64,000 nucleotides of DNA from Ignavibacteriota bacterium (lineage in GTDB: Bacteria > Bacteroidota > Ignavibacteria > UBA10030 > SZUA-254). Below are positions 51,791 through 61,318 of the stretch, piece by piece. The stretch spans positions 1 through 64,000 of the forward strand of contig JANYJZ010000033.1 of assembly GCA_025358305.1 (NCBI GenBank), read 5' to 3'. Made by a program: the position numbers and the translations under genes. Numbering within the stretch: position 1 is the first letter of the stretch; each line of letters begins with the position of its first letter. The notes under the pieces are model-generated. The model saw only the letters and a list, made by a program, of their open reading frames with translations, did no database searches and had not been told where the DNA came from.

Positions 51791-52933
51791 ATGAAAATTG
51801 GCATTGCCTGTTACCCGACCTACGGAGGCAGCGGCGTCGTCGCTGCGGAGCTCGGAAAAGCCCTCGCCGAACGGGGACACCAGATCCACTTCATCAGTTA
51901 CGCCATGCCCATCCGGCTCGACGGGTTCATGGACAACATTGTCTACCACGAGGTGGAGATCTCCAACTACCCGGTGTTCGACTTTCCGCTCTACACGCCC
52001 GCCCTCGCTAGTAAAATCGTCGAGGTGGCGAGGTTCGAGCACCTCGACATCATCCACGCCCATTACGCCATCCCCCACGCGACGAGCGCGTATCTCGCGA
52101 AGCAGATCCTGGGCAAGGAGAGCAACATCAAGATCGTGACGACGCTCCACGGCACCGACATCACGCTCGTCGGGCTCGAGCCGAGCTACCTTCCGGTGAT
52201 GAAGTTCAGCATCGAGCAGAGCGACGGCGTCACGGCCGTCTCGCGGTTCCTCAAAGAGAAGACGATCACGAACTACGGAATCGACAAGGAGATCGAGGTC
52301 ATCCCGAATTTCATCGATCCGGTGAAGTACAAACGCACGGAGTCCGCCAAGATCCGCCAGAACCTCGCCCCCGACGGGGAAAAGGTCCTCACGCACATCT
52401 CGAATTTCCGCCAGGTCAAGCGCGTCCAGGACGTCGTCAGGATCTTCAACGAGGTCCAGAAGAAGGTCCCGTCGAAGCTCATCCTCATCGGCGACGGCCC
52501 CGACCGCTCCAGCTGCGAGCTCCTCGCGCGCGAGCTTGGGATCTTCGACCACGTGAAATTTCTCGGAAAGCAGAACGAGCTCGTCTGCCTCCTGTCCGCT
52601 TCCGACCTCTTCCTCATCCCGAGCCAGTCGGAGAGCTTCGGCCTTTCGGCCCTCGAAGCCATGGCCTGCGAGGTCCCCGTCATCTCGTCAAGCGTCGGCG
52701 GGCTGCCCGAACTCGTCCTCCACGGCCAGACCGGCTACATCGCCGAGATCGGCGACATCGACCGGATGGCGAAATACGCGGTCGAACTCCTGACGAACGA
52801 CGCGAAGTACAAGCTCTTCGCCGCCGCCGCGCGCCAGCGCGCGATAACACTGTTCAGCGCGGACAAGGTCATCGACCTCTACGAGGCGTACTACCGCCGG
52901 GTCCTGGCCGAGAACGCCGTCTCCGTACCGTAA
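51791..52933 (+). CDS. bshA: N-acetyl-alpha-D-glucosaminyl L-malate synthase (bacillithiol synthesis)
   Basis: A 380-residue GT4 glycosyltransferase that joins UDP-GlcNAc and L-malate, the first step of bacillithiol synthesis. The BshA signature is clear: IGIACYPTYGGSGVVAAELGK in form, FPLYTPALASKIVE, HAHYAIPHATSAYLA, TTLHGTDITLVG and SESFGLSALEAMACEVPVI. No bshB or bshC is in the window. No Shine-Dalgarno precedes the ATG, matching the predicted leaderless transcript. The MgtC-like gene begins 7 bp after its stop. Confidence 0.96.
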   Translation: MKIGIACYPTYGGSGVVAAELGKALAERGHQIHFISYAMPIRLDGFMDNIVYHEVEISNYPVFDFPLYTPALASKIVEVARFEHLDIIHAHYAIPHATSAYLAKQILGKESNIKIVTTLHGTDITLVGLEPSYLPVMKFSIEQSDGVTAVSRFLKEKTITNYGIDKEIEVIPNFIDPVKYKRTESAKIRQNLAPDGEKVLTHISNFRQVKRVQDVVRIFNEVQKKVPSKLILIGDGPDRSSCELLARELGIFDHVKFLGKQNELVCLLSASDLFLIPSQSESFGLSALEAMACEVPVISSSVGGLPELVLHGQTGYIAEIGDIDRMAKYAVELLTNDAKYKLFAAAARQRAITLFSADKVIDLYEAYYRRVLAENAVSVP

Positions 52934-52940
52934 CGCCCCC

Positions 52941-53657
52941 ATGACCGAAGAGTTCTCCTGGTTCGTCTCTATGCTCCCGATGATCCTCATCCGGAGCGGC
53001 GCCGCGATCGTCTGCGGCGGCATCATCGGCATCGAGCGCGAGCGGCGCGGCAAGGCAGCGGGCTTCCGAACGAACACGCTCATCTGTTTGGGGTCCGCGA
53101 TCTACGTCTTCGCCTCCGACCTCCTGTTCCTTCGCATGGGCATCACGAACACCGACCCGACCCGAATCGCCGCGCAGATCGTCACCGGCATCGGCTTCCT
53201 CGGGGCGGGGACGATCATCCAGTCGAGGGGCACGGTGACCGGCCTGACGACGGCGGCAACGATCTGGGTCGTCGCCGGTATCGGCGTCCTGATCGGCGCG
53301 GGATTTCCCCTGCTGGGCTTCCTCTGCACCCTCCTCGTGATGATGACGCTCGTTCTCCTGGTGAAGATCGAGCCGAAGCTTCTCGGAAAATGCCGGTTCG
53401 TCACATCGGACATCCTGTTCAATACATCGGTCGGGGAGGCCCGCGGGGCGATCGCGAGCATTCTCGCCGACTACGACATCGACGAGTCGAAGGTCGAGAT
53501 CACGAAGGTGGACCAGTCGGTCTCGCGGCTCCGTCTCACGTACTGCGACAAGCACCCCTCCCATCATCGGTTCCTGCCGGAGCTCTGGCGCGTGCCGGGG
53601 ATGGTCGAGATGATAAAGAACGGCGCGGACTCGGGGATCCCCGCCGGGACCCCATGA
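52941..53657 (+). CDS. MgtC/SapB-family membrane protein
   Basis: A 238-residue protein. Four to five membrane helices lie at about 10-150, with GGIIGIERERRGKAAGFRTNTLICLGSA and GIGFLGAGTIIQSRGTVTGLTTAATIW in form, the MgtC core. A C-terminal cytoplasmic ACT-like domain (about 155-230) follows. Family members are linked to Mg2+ stress and cation homeostasis, but the transported ion is uncertain. It is probably co-transcribed with bshA. Confidence 0.92.
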   Translation: MTEEFSWFVSMLPMILIRSGAAIVCGGIIGIERERRGKAAGFRTNTLICLGSAIYVFASDLLFLRMGITNTDPTRIAAQIVTGIGFLGAGTIIQSRGTVTGLTTAATIWVVAGIGVLIGAGFPLLGFLCTLLVMMTLVLLVKIEPKLLGKCRFVTSDILFNTSVGEARGAIASILADYDIDESKVEITKVDQSVSRLRLTYCDKHPSHHRFLPELWRVPGMVEMIKNGADSGIPAGTP

Positions 53658-53706
53658 TGGTGGCGGCCATGTCACCCATGCACCTGAACCCCGAAGGGAT
53701 CTTCCA

Positions 53707-54339
53707 TTGACCTCACTCCTGGCCGTCTTGCCGCAGCTCCCCACGCTCGAGGAGATCGTCCTCTGGGGAGGGTACATCGGATTGTTCGCCATCGTTTTTT
53801 CCGAGACGGGACTCCTCGTCGGGTTCTTCCTGCCGGGCGACTCCCTCCTGGTGACGGCGGGGCTCTTCGCCGCGCGCGGCGAGCTCGATATCGTCCTCTT
53901 GAACCTCCTTCTCATCGCGGCAGCCATCTCCGGCGACGCGGCCGGATACTTCATCGGCTTGAGAGCCGGGCATGCGTTATTCCACAGGCCGCAGTCTCGG
54001 TGGTTCCGGAGGGACCACCTCATCAAGACGAAGGAGTTCTATGACCAATACGGCGGGATAACCATCATCCTCGCGCGCTTCATGCCGTTCGCACGGACCT
54101 TCGCGCCGGTCGTTGCCGGCATCGCCGAGATGACGTATCGGCGGTTCGCGATGTTCAATGTCGCAGGCGGGGCGCTCTGGGTCCTGAGCATGACCCTTAT
54201 CGGCTACTTCCTCGGGAAGACCATCCCCGGCATCGAGAAGAACATCGAATACGTCATCGGCATCGTCATCGTGCTCTCGTTCCTCCCGCTCGTCTACAAG
54301 TACGTCCAGCACCGGCTGAAGAAGTCGCCGACGGCGTAG
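53707..54339 (+). CDS. DedA-family membrane protein
   Basis: A 210-residue membrane protein of the DedA/SNARE-associated family. It has FLPGDSLLVTAGLFAARGE, then GYFIGLRAGHALF, FYDQYGGITIILARFMPFARTFAPVVAGI in form and the closing helix. DedA proteins act in undecaprenyl or phospholipid flipping and proton-dependent homeostasis. It uses a TTG start at 53707, 49 bp after the MgtC-like gene. A strong terminator follows. Confidence 0.93.
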   Translation: MTSLLAVLPQLPTLEEIVLWGGYIGLFAIVFSETGLLVGFFLPGDSLLVTAGLFAARGELDIVLLNLLLIAAAISGDAAGYFIGLRAGHALFHRPQSRWFRRDHLIKTKEFYDQYGGITIILARFMPFARTFAPVVAGIAEMTYRRFAMFNVAGGALWVLSMTLIGYFLGKTIPGIEKNIEYVIGIVIVLSFLPLVYKYVQHRLKKSPTA

Positions 54340-54404
54340 CCGGTCCGGACTCCTTTGCGCGCGGGAGGAGCCGTGCCCCCGCGCTTACCCCCCATAAAGA
54401 AAAC

Positions 54405-54440
54405 GACGAAGCCCCGGTCAGTACCGACCGGGGCTTCGTC
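54405..54440. terminator. Strong inverted repeat terminator between convergent genes
   Basis: A perfect 15-bp stem GACGAAGCCCCGGTC/GACCGGGGCTTCGTC with a 6-nt loop. T-rich on the minus strand (TTTTCTTTAT), so it ends the APC permease gene and may also stop the DedA transcript. Confidence 0.85.
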
Positions 54441-54482
54441 ATATTGCGTGGTTCACTCCGCGCGCACGCGTGAGGCGGACGA

Positions 54483-55955
54483 TCAGGCGGCAGTCTCCGG
54501 GCCGTTTGCCCGCTTCCACAGGCTGTAGACCGGTATGCCGAGGAGGATGATCCCGAGACCCGGCCATGACCAGAGGGGCTTATAGACCAAGAGATCGACC
54601 GAGATCGCCGCGGCGACAAGAATGTAGAGCGCCGGGAGGACGGGATAGCCGAACGCGCGGTACGGGCGCTCCGCGTCGGGACGGAGCTTTCGCAGCCGGA
54701 AGATCCCCGCGATCGTGAGAATGTAGAACAACAGCACGGCGAAGACGACGTAATCGAGCAGATCGCCGTACGTGCCGGACAGGCACAACAGACAGGCCCA
54801 GATCGCCTGAAAGACGAGCGCGGCCCCGGGGACGGAGCGGGCGTTGAGCTTCCCTGCGCTGCGGAAGAAGAGCTTGTCCGCCGCCATCGCGTAGCAGAGG
54901 CGCGCGCCGGAGAGGATAAGCCCGTTGTTGCAGCCGAAGGTCGACACCATGATCAGGACCGCCATGATGAGCGACGCCGGCTCCCCGAAGATGATCGACG
55001 CCACCGAAGTGCCCACCCTGTCGCTCACCGCGAACTGTATCCCGCGCTCCATCGCTCCCGCCCCGTCGGGCGAACCGGCCATCGGCAGAATAAGAAGGTA
55101 GGAGATGTTCGCCGCGATGTAGATGATCGTCACGATCCCGGTGCCGAGCGCGAGACTCATGGGAATGGTCCGCTTCGGATTGATGACCTCCGCGGCCGTG
55201 AAGGTGATATTGTTCCAGGCGTCGCTCGAAAAGAGCGACCCGACCATCGCGACGCCCATCGCCGCCAGGACGCCGATCCCCATGAGGGGTTCGACCGAGA
55301 GGTGTCCGTCCGTGAGCGTCGTCCGAGCCGCGTTCCACATGGACGTGAAATTCGCCGCCACCGCTTCCGCGTTCCTGCCGACCGTCACGCCGAGGAGGAT
55401 GAGCCCGAACAGGGCGAGCACCTTCGCGGTGGTGAAGACGTTCTGCACGAGCTTCCCGGTATGCACCCCTTGGATGTTGATATACGTCAGAAGAATGATG
55501 CTCGCGATCGCCAGGAGCTGCGCCGCCGAGACATGGAGCCCCAGGAGTGTGACGAGGATGTGCTTTTCGCTGAACCAGGGAACGAGCACGCCGGTGAACT
55601 TCGCGAACGCAACGGCGACCGCGGCGATCGTGCCGGTCTGGATGACGAGGAAGAACGTCCAGCCGTAGAGAAAACCGACGAGCGGGTTATAGGCTTCGCG
55701 CAGGTAGACGTACTGGCCTCCGGCCTGCGGCATCATGCCGGCAAGTTCGCCGTAGCTCAAGGCAGCGATCATCGTCAGTGCGCCGGTGACGAGCCAGACG
55801 AGGAGAAGATACCCGGGTGACCCGACCGTCCGCGCGATGTCCGCGCTGACGATGAAGATCCCCGAGCCGATCATCGACCCGACGACGAGCATCGTCGAGT
55901 CGATGACCCCCAGGTCGCGTTTGAAATGTCCTCCGGCGGCTGGTGTGTCGCTCAT
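54483..55955 (-). CDS. APC-family amino acid permease
   Basis: A 490-residue transporter with about twelve membrane helices. Helix 1 has MLVVGSMIGSGIFIVSADIA, the substrate-binding GSGIF motif of APC permeases, and SYGELAGMMPQAGGQYVYLREAYNP is the next conserved block in form. It is most like the LAT/YfnA-type exchangers, with unknown substrate. The ATG at 55955 begins the cytoplasmic N-terminus; the 48 in-frame residues upstream do not look like the family. The second APC gene lies 10 bp upstream and is probably co-transcribed. Confidence 0.9.
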   Translation of the reverse strand: MSDTPAAGGHFKRDLGVIDSTMLVVGSMIGSGIFIVSADIARTVGSPGYLLLVWLVTGALTMIAALSYGELAGMMPQAGGQYVYLREAYNPLVGFLYGWTFFLVIQTGTIAAVAVAFAKFTGVLVPWFSEKHILVTLLGLHVSAAQLLAIASIILLTYINIQGVHTGKLVQNVFTTAKVLALFGLILLGVTVGRNAEAVAANFTSMWNAARTTLTDGHLSVEPLMGIGVLAAMGVAMVGSLFSSDAWNNITFTAAEVINPKRTIPMSLALGTGIVTIIYIAANISYLLILPMAGSPDGAGAMERGIQFAVSDRVGTSVASIIFGEPASLIMAVLIMVSTFGCNNGLILSGARLCYAMAADKLFFRSAGKLNARSVPGAALVFQAIWACLLCLSGTYGDLLDYVVFAVLLFYILTIAGIFRLRKLRPDAERPYRAFGYPVLPALYILVAAAISVDLLVYKPLWSWPGLGIILLGIPVYSLWKRANGPETAA

Positions 55956-55965
55956 CGCGGCCACC

Positions 55966-57531
55966 CTAATGCTTCTTACCGGACCGTTCTTCTTCCGCAA
56001 GGACCCGCGCCATGACGCTGTGGTGCCTGCCGTAGGAGAAGTAGATGATGAGGCCGACCGCGAGCCAGCCAACAAGACGCGCCCAGTTGGCCCATTCAAG
56101 CGTCAGCATCATGCCGAGGTTGAAGATCACGCCCAAGGGGGCGATGAGCCACACCGCGGGGGCGCGGAACGGCCGGTGACGCATCGGTTCCTTCCGGCGC
56201 ATGATCCAAACGGCGATGCAGACCATGACGAACGCAAGGAGCGTACCGATGTTCACCATCTTGGAGATGGAATCGATCGGCGTGAGAGCCGAAACGAGCG
56301 AGACGACGAGGCCGATCATGATGTTCGCTTTCCACGGGGTCCGAAAGACCGGATGGAGCTCGCCGAAGGTCGCCTTGGGCAGCAATCCGTCCTTGGAGAT
56401 AGCGTAAAATACGCGCGATTGGCCGAGGAGCATGACGATGAGGACCGATGTGAGGCCCGCGATCGCCGCCAGAGAGATGATGAAGACGGCGTAATTCAGG
56501 CCCTGGGCACCGAACGCGGCGGCGATGGGAGCGGTGATGTCGATGTCTTTGTAGTTCACCATCCCGGTCAGGACCAGCGCGACGAGGATGTAGAGGAGCG
56601 TGCAGACGATTAAGGATGCGATGATACCGAACGGCACGTCTTTCTGGGGGTTCTTCGCCTCGCCCGCGTGGGTCGAGACGGTATCAAAACCGATGTACGC
56701 GAAGAAGATGTAGGCGGCCCCGGCGACGATCCCGATGAGGCCGTAGGCGTCGTGCGATCCGCCGCGCGCGTCGACGTACTGGCCGCGGTCGGGGATGAAC
56801 GGGTGCCAGTTGGCGGTGTTGATGTACTGGGCTCCTAAAATGATGATGAACAGGACGACGCAGACCTTGAACGCGACCATGACGTTGTTCGTGCTCGACG
56901 CCTCCTTGATGCCCCGGACGAGGATCATCGTGACCGCCCAGATGACGAGGAGGGCCGGAAGGTTGAAGGCGAGCTCATGCCCCATGAGGGTCGGGAACTG
57001 CAGCGAGGAATAATGGTCCGCAAGCTGCGTCATCGTTCCCTTCTGCACCGCCTCGGCGATGATCTCCTTCGCGGTGAAGTAATCGTTCATGATCCAGATC
57101 GGGAAGTGGATATTGAACAGGTGAAGGAACTTCCCGAGGTACCCTGACCAGCCGACGGCAACGGCCGAGGCTCCCATGGCATACTCGAGGATGAGGTCCC
57201 ATCCGATGATCCATGCGAAGAGTTCGCCCATCGTCGCGTAGGAGTAGGCGTAGGCGGAGCCTTCCACGGGGAGGAACGACGCGAACTCCGCGTAGCAGAG
57301 CGCTGCGAACGTGCAGCCGATGCCGGCGACGACGAACGAGAGTGCGAGCGCGGGTCCGGCGTATTCCTTGGCGCCGACGCCCGTCATGACGAAGATGCCC
57401 GCCCCGATGATCGCGCCGATGCCAAGAGAGGTCAGACCCCACTTGCCGAGGACGCGCTTGAGCTTGCTCTCCCTCATTTCGGCTTCAAAGTGCTCGACGG
57501 GCTTTACTTGCCACAGTTGACTCTTACCCAT
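55966..57531 (-). CDS. APC-family amino acid permease, cationic-amino-acid type
   Basis: A 521-residue transporter with twelve to fourteen helices. It has GIGAIIGAGIFVMTGVGAKEYAGPAL, CYAEFASFLPVEGSAYAYSYAT and FFAYIGFDTVSTHAGEAKNPQKDVP in form, typical of CAT/YfnA-like permeases. Compared with the adjacent APC gene it has a longer insert after helix 4 (HLFNIHFPIWIMNDYF). The substrate is not identified. It heads a two-gene permease unit. Confidence 0.9.
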   Translation of the reverse strand: MGKSQLWQVKPVEHFEAEMRESKLKRVLGKWGLTSLGIGAIIGAGIFVMTGVGAKEYAGPALALSFVVAGIGCTFAALCYAEFASFLPVEGSAYAYSYATMGELFAWIIGWDLILEYAMGASAVAVGWSGYLGKFLHLFNIHFPIWIMNDYFTAKEIIAEAVQKGTMTQLADHYSSLQFPTLMGHELAFNLPALLVIWAVTMILVRGIKEASSTNNVMVAFKVCVVLFIIILGAQYINTANWHPFIPDRGQYVDARGGSHDAYGLIGIVAGAAYIFFAYIGFDTVSTHAGEAKNPQKDVPFGIIASLIVCTLLYILVALVLTGMVNYKDIDITAPIAAAFGAQGLNYAVFIISLAAIAGLTSVLIVMLLGQSRVFYAISKDGLLPKATFGELHPVFRTPWKANIMIGLVVSLVSALTPIDSISKMVNIGTLLAFVMVCIAVWIMRRKEPMRHRPFRAPAVWLIAPLGVIFNLGMMLTLEWANWARLVGWLAVGLIIYFSYGRHHSVMARVLAEEERSGKKH

Positions 57532-58198
57532 GTCGTTGATCTCCTAAGGTGGTTGTTGTGATCGCGTCCTGCCGATCGTACGCTCGGTCGCGCCGCGCTT
57601 ACTTCTTGAAACGAACTCGTTAAACTAAACAATATCCGGCATAAACTCAATAGGTATCTTTTTTGAGGAAGAGAATGCGAAAACCGGCGAAATTACCCCT
57701 TCTTGGAGATAATCGGGATCAACGCGTCCGGTGAAGGGAAATTGGGGATGGAGGCCCCGGTCAACGGCCGTGCCGCCTCGCCAGCGGCCCCCTTCAAGCC
57801 CCGGTGTAGAGTCTGCTGACAGACGGCCGAAATCAGACCTTGATGGTTTTACAGATTTTACATATATTTACCGCGTCTGGGACCGAAGAACACAACGGGA
57901 CATTCACGGAAAGACTGGCGACGGGGGCGTGGAAGGAACCCGCCCAGATTGCGGGGCTAAGCGTTCTGGCCGGAAAAAGCGCCACGGACCTTAAAAAGTT
58001 GTAGAAAGAATGCCGGGAAAGTTGTATATTGGAACCCATGCCGTGAAAATTGATGAATTTTTCACGCGCATCACCTCTTTTTTACATCTCTGAACGCAGT
58101 ACGTCGATTCCCACAGGGAACGGTCGTTCGTCGATCTGTTGCAAAGCGTAACAGACATGGAATCTTTTTTTACTGAAGAAAGGAGTACCACAGGCGAC
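57532..58198. other. Long intergenic region upstream of hppA
   Basis: About 670 bp with no convincing gene; the 88-codon open frame at 57731-57994 lacks a start signal and family resemblance. A TATATT element at 58025-58030 may serve hppA. CGTGAAAA and TTTTCACG (58042-58049 and 58059-58066) form an inverted repeat around a 9-nt loop after it. The rest shows no RNA gene or repeat that I can recognise. Confidence 0.5.
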
Positions 58199-60367
58199 AT
58201 GGAATTAAACCTGATTTTAGGCATCAGCGTCATCGGATTGCTCTTCGCGTTCTACCTCATGCGCGACGTCCTCAAGCGCGACACCGGCACGCCTCAGATG
58301 CGCGAGATCTCCGACGCCATCAAAGCGGGAGCGGAGGCCTTCCTCCGGCGCCAAAACCGGACGATCCTCTACCTCGCGACCGCCCTGGCAGCGCTCATCT
58401 ACATCCTCTATGCGTTCGTCCGCGCTCACAACGAGCACGACCCCGCTAGCGCGAGCGACCTGGCGCTCTGGACAACGCTCTCCTTTGTCCTCGGCGCGGC
58501 CTGCTCCGTCGCCGCCGGATACATGGGCATGTGGGTCGCCATCCGGGCCAACATCAGGACCGCCGCCGGCGCCACGAAGGACCTCAACAGCGCACTCCAG
58601 CCCGCTTTGCGCGGCGGTGCGGTCTCCGGGTTCTTCGTCGTCGCGATGAGCCTCTTGGGCGTCGCCGGACTCTTCTCGGTCGTCAAATTCATGGGCGTCA
58701 CCTCCGACGTCACCAAGATCCCCCTTCTCATCGTCGGATACGGATTTGGCGCGAGTTTCGTCGCCCTCTTCGCCCAGCTCGGAGGCGGCATCTACACGAA
58801 GGCCGCCGACGTCGGCGCGGACCTTGTCGGCAAGGTTGAAGCCGGCATCCCCGAAGACGATCCTCGCAACCCCGCGGTCATCGCAGACCTCGTCGGCGAT
58901 AACGTGGGCGACTGCGCGGGCCGCGGAGCCGACCTTTTCGAATCGACCGCCGCCGAGAACATCGGCGCGATGATCCTCGCCGCCGCGCTCTACCGCGCGA
59001 ATGCGGCCGTCTTTGAGTCCCAGAGCCTCACCCTGATCGGCGTGCTCCTCTTCCCGCTCGTCGCTAGGGCGTTCGGCATCCTCGCCTCGATCGTCGGCAT
59101 CCTCGTCGTCAAGACGAACGACAAGGAAGATCCTATGAACGCCCTCAACCGGGGCTATTACGTCACCTCCGCCCTCGCGATGGTCGGGTTCTACGTCGCG
59201 TCGCGGTGGCTCCTCGGGCCGGAATACTACTTCAACTTCTTCCTCTGCGGCATCATCGGCGTCGTGACCTCCATCGCGTTCGTCCTCATCACGCAGTATT
59301 ACACCGAGTACAAGTACCGTCCCGTCCGGTCGATCGCGGAAGCCTCGCAGACCGGCCCCGCGACGAACATCATCGCCGGCATCGCCATCGGTATGGAATC
59401 CACCGGCTATCCGGTCCTCGTCATCGCCACCGCCATCATTTCGGCGTACTTCCTCGGACTCCACTCGGGTCTGGCGCACGCGGGCCTCTTCGGCACCGCG
59501 GTGGCGACCATGGGCATGCTCGGCACCGCCGCCTACATCCTTGCGATGGACACCTTCGGCCCGATCACCGATAACGCGGGCGGCATCGTCGAGATGAGCC
59601 AGCAGCCCGACGCCATCCGCGAACGCACCGACCGTCTCGACTCGGTCGGGAACACCACGAAGGCCCTCACGAAGGGCTACGCCGTCGGATCGGCCGCTCT
59701 CGCCGCGTTCCTCCTGTTCAGCGCCTACATCGACGAGATCAAGATCTACATGCCGACGTTCGAAGGCGTCATCAACTTGAACAAGCCCGAAGTGTTCGTC
59801 GGAGCCATGTTCGGCGCCGTGCTCGTGTTCCTCTTCTCCTCCATGGCCATCAAGGCGGTGGGACGCGCGGCTTATTCGATCATCAACAACGTCCGCGACC
59901 AGTTCAAGGCCAACCCCGGCATCATGCTCGGCACGTCGAAGCCCGATTACGGCCAGTGCGTCGACATCGCCACGAAAGCGGCCTTGAAAGAGATGGTCAT
60001 GCCGGGCCTCCTCGTCGTCGGCATGCCCATCGTCGTCGGGCTCGTCTTCAAATGGCTCTTTTACGCCACCGGGCAGCCGGCAACCGGCGCGAGCGGCGCC
60101 GAGGTCGTCGGCGGACTCCTCATGGTCGGCACGATCGTCGGGATCCTCATGGCCCTCTTCCTCAACAACGGGGGCGGCGCCTGGGACAACGCGAAGAAAT
60201 ACATCGAGACCGGCGCATTCGGCGGCAAGCGCTCGGATCCGCACAAGGCGGCGGTCGTCGGCGACACGGTCGGCGATCCGTTCAAGGACACTGCGGGCCC
60301 GTCGCTCCACGTCCTGATCAAGCTCCTGAGCACGATCACGCTCGTGCTCGCTCCGCTGTTCCTCTAG
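58199..60367 (+). CDS. hppA: Membrane-bound proton-translocating pyrophosphatase, K+-independent type
   Basis: A 722-residue pump with about sixteen membrane helices that couples pyrophosphate hydrolysis to proton export. The substrate-site block DVGADLVGKVEAGIPEDD and IADLVGDNVGDCAGRGADL are complete, as is the C-terminal GDTVGDPFKDTAGPS. The segment GNTTKALTKGYAVGSAAL has Lys at the position that is Ala in K+-dependent enzymes, so a K+-independent H+ pump is predicted. An ATG 42 bp earlier (58157) is possible; AAGGAG lies a little too far upstream of the chosen ATG. Confidence 0.95.
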   Translation: MELNLILGISVIGLLFAFYLMRDVLKRDTGTPQMREISDAIKAGAEAFLRRQNRTILYLATALAALIYILYAFVRAHNEHDPASASDLALWTTLSFVLGAACSVAAGYMGMWVAIRANIRTAAGATKDLNSALQPALRGGAVSGFFVVAMSLLGVAGLFSVVKFMGVTSDVTKIPLLIVGYGFGASFVALFAQLGGGIYTKAADVGADLVGKVEAGIPEDDPRNPAVIADLVGDNVGDCAGRGADLFESTAAENIGAMILAAALYRANAAVFESQSLTLIGVLLFPLVARAFGILASIVGILVVKTNDKEDPMNALNRGYYVTSALAMVGFYVASRWLLGPEYYFNFFLCGIIGVVTSIAFVLITQYYTEYKYRPVRSIAEASQTGPATNIIAGIAIGMESTGYPVLVIATAIISAYFLGLHSGLAHAGLFGTAVATMGMLGTAAYILAMDTFGPITDNAGGIVEMSQQPDAIRERTDRLDSVGNTTKALTKGYAVGSAALAAFLLFSAYIDEIKIYMPTFEGVINLNKPEVFVGAMFGAVLVFLFSSMAIKAVGRAAYSIINNVRDQFKANPGIMLGTSKPDYGQCVDIATKAALKEMVMPGLLVVGMPIVVGLVFKWLFYATGQPATGASGAEVVGGLLMVGTIVGILMALFLNNGGGAWDNAKKYIETGAFGGKRSDPHKAAVVGDTVGDPFKDTAGPSLHVLIKLLSTITLVLAPLFL

Positions 60368-60389
60368 ACCATGCACGCACGTTCATGCG

Positions 60390-60425
60390 AACGGGTTTCA
60401 GGATGCTCTGAAACCCGTTTTTTTA
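60390..60425 (+). terminator. Terminator of hppA
   Basis: An 11-bp stem AACGGGTTTCA/TGAAACCCGTT with an 8-nt loop, continuing into a run of T on the plus strand. Confidence 0.88.
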
Positions 60426-60443
60426 TCCCACAGTGACCGACCT

Positions 60444-61286
60444 ATGACGATACTCCACGCGATCCTCCTCGGCATCATCCAGGGACTCACGGAGTTCCTG
60501 CCGATCAGCAGCACCGCCCATCTCACGCTCGCCGGGAAGTTCTTGGGGGTCATCGATCCGGCCCGACCGGAGGACTGGACCGCGTTCATCGCGATCATGC
60601 AGCTCGGCACAATCGCCGCGGTGCTCGTCTACTTCTCCCGCGACATCCTCGGGATCTTCAAAAGCCTCGCCGCGGACCTCAAAGCCGAGATGCCCGGCCG
60701 GGAGCGCTGGAGCGTCAACTCTCGGCACGCGTGGCAGATCTGCATCGGGACCTTGCCGGTCGTCATTCTCGGGCTCGCGTTCAAGAAGATGATCGAAGGG
60801 GCGGTGACGAAGGAGATCGCGGTGATCGCGACGAGCATGATCGTCCTCGCCCTGATCCTCTGGTGGGCGGAGATGGTGGGAAAGCAAGACCGCGACGAAT
60901 CAGAGACAACATGGAAGGACGGGCTTCTCATCGGCATCGCGCAGGCGTGTGCGCTTATTCCGGGATCATCCCGGTCGGGGACCACGATCACGGCCGCGCT
61001 GTTCCTGGGTTTGAAGAGGACGGCGGCGGCACGGTTTTCGTTCCTGTTGAGCATCCCTGCCGTCCTGGCGAGCGGCATCTACGAGCTCTACAAGAACTAC
61101 CATCATCTCTCGGGCCTCGCCTCGACGAACCTCATTGTCGCCACCGTGGTCTCCGGGATCGTCGGATACGCATCGATCGCGTTCCTCCTGCGGTACCTCA
61201 CGACGCACTCGACGCGGATCTTTATCTTCTACCGCATCATCCTCGGGGCAGCCCTCTGGGGCATGATCCTCGGCGGAACTCTCTAG
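60444..61286 (+). CDS. uppP: Undecaprenyl-diphosphatase
   Basis: A 280-residue integral membrane phosphatase that recycles undecaprenyl pyrophosphate for cell-wall and polysaccharide synthesis. It has the catalytic QGLTEFLPISSTAHL near residue 14 and LIPGSSRSGTT at about 170, with about eight helices. The gene follows the hppA terminator by about 20 bp, so a separate promoter is required, but none is obvious. Confidence 0.96.
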   Translation: MTILHAILLGIIQGLTEFLPISSTAHLTLAGKFLGVIDPARPEDWTAFIAIMQLGTIAAVLVYFSRDILGIFKSLAADLKAEMPGRERWSVNSRHAWQICIGTLPVVILGLAFKKMIEGAVTKEIAVIATSMIVLALILWWAEMVGKQDRDESETTWKDGLLIGIAQACALIPGSSRSGTTITAALFLGLKRTAAARFSFLLSIPAVLASGIYELYKNYHHLSGLASTNLIVATVVSGIVGYASIAFLLRYLTTHSTRIFIFYRIILGAALWGMILGGTL

Positions 61287-61318
61287 CTCTCGGCAGGGGA
61301 GGTACGCCAGAGGCTACA

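Noticed and set aside
57731-57994. 88-codon open frame upstream of hppA
   Set aside because: No ribosome site, no family resemblance and composition unlike coding sequence.
58217-60376. 719-codon minus-strand open frame opposite hppA
   Set aside because: The sense strand is an unmistakable pyrophosphatase, and the antisense product has no domain and biased composition.
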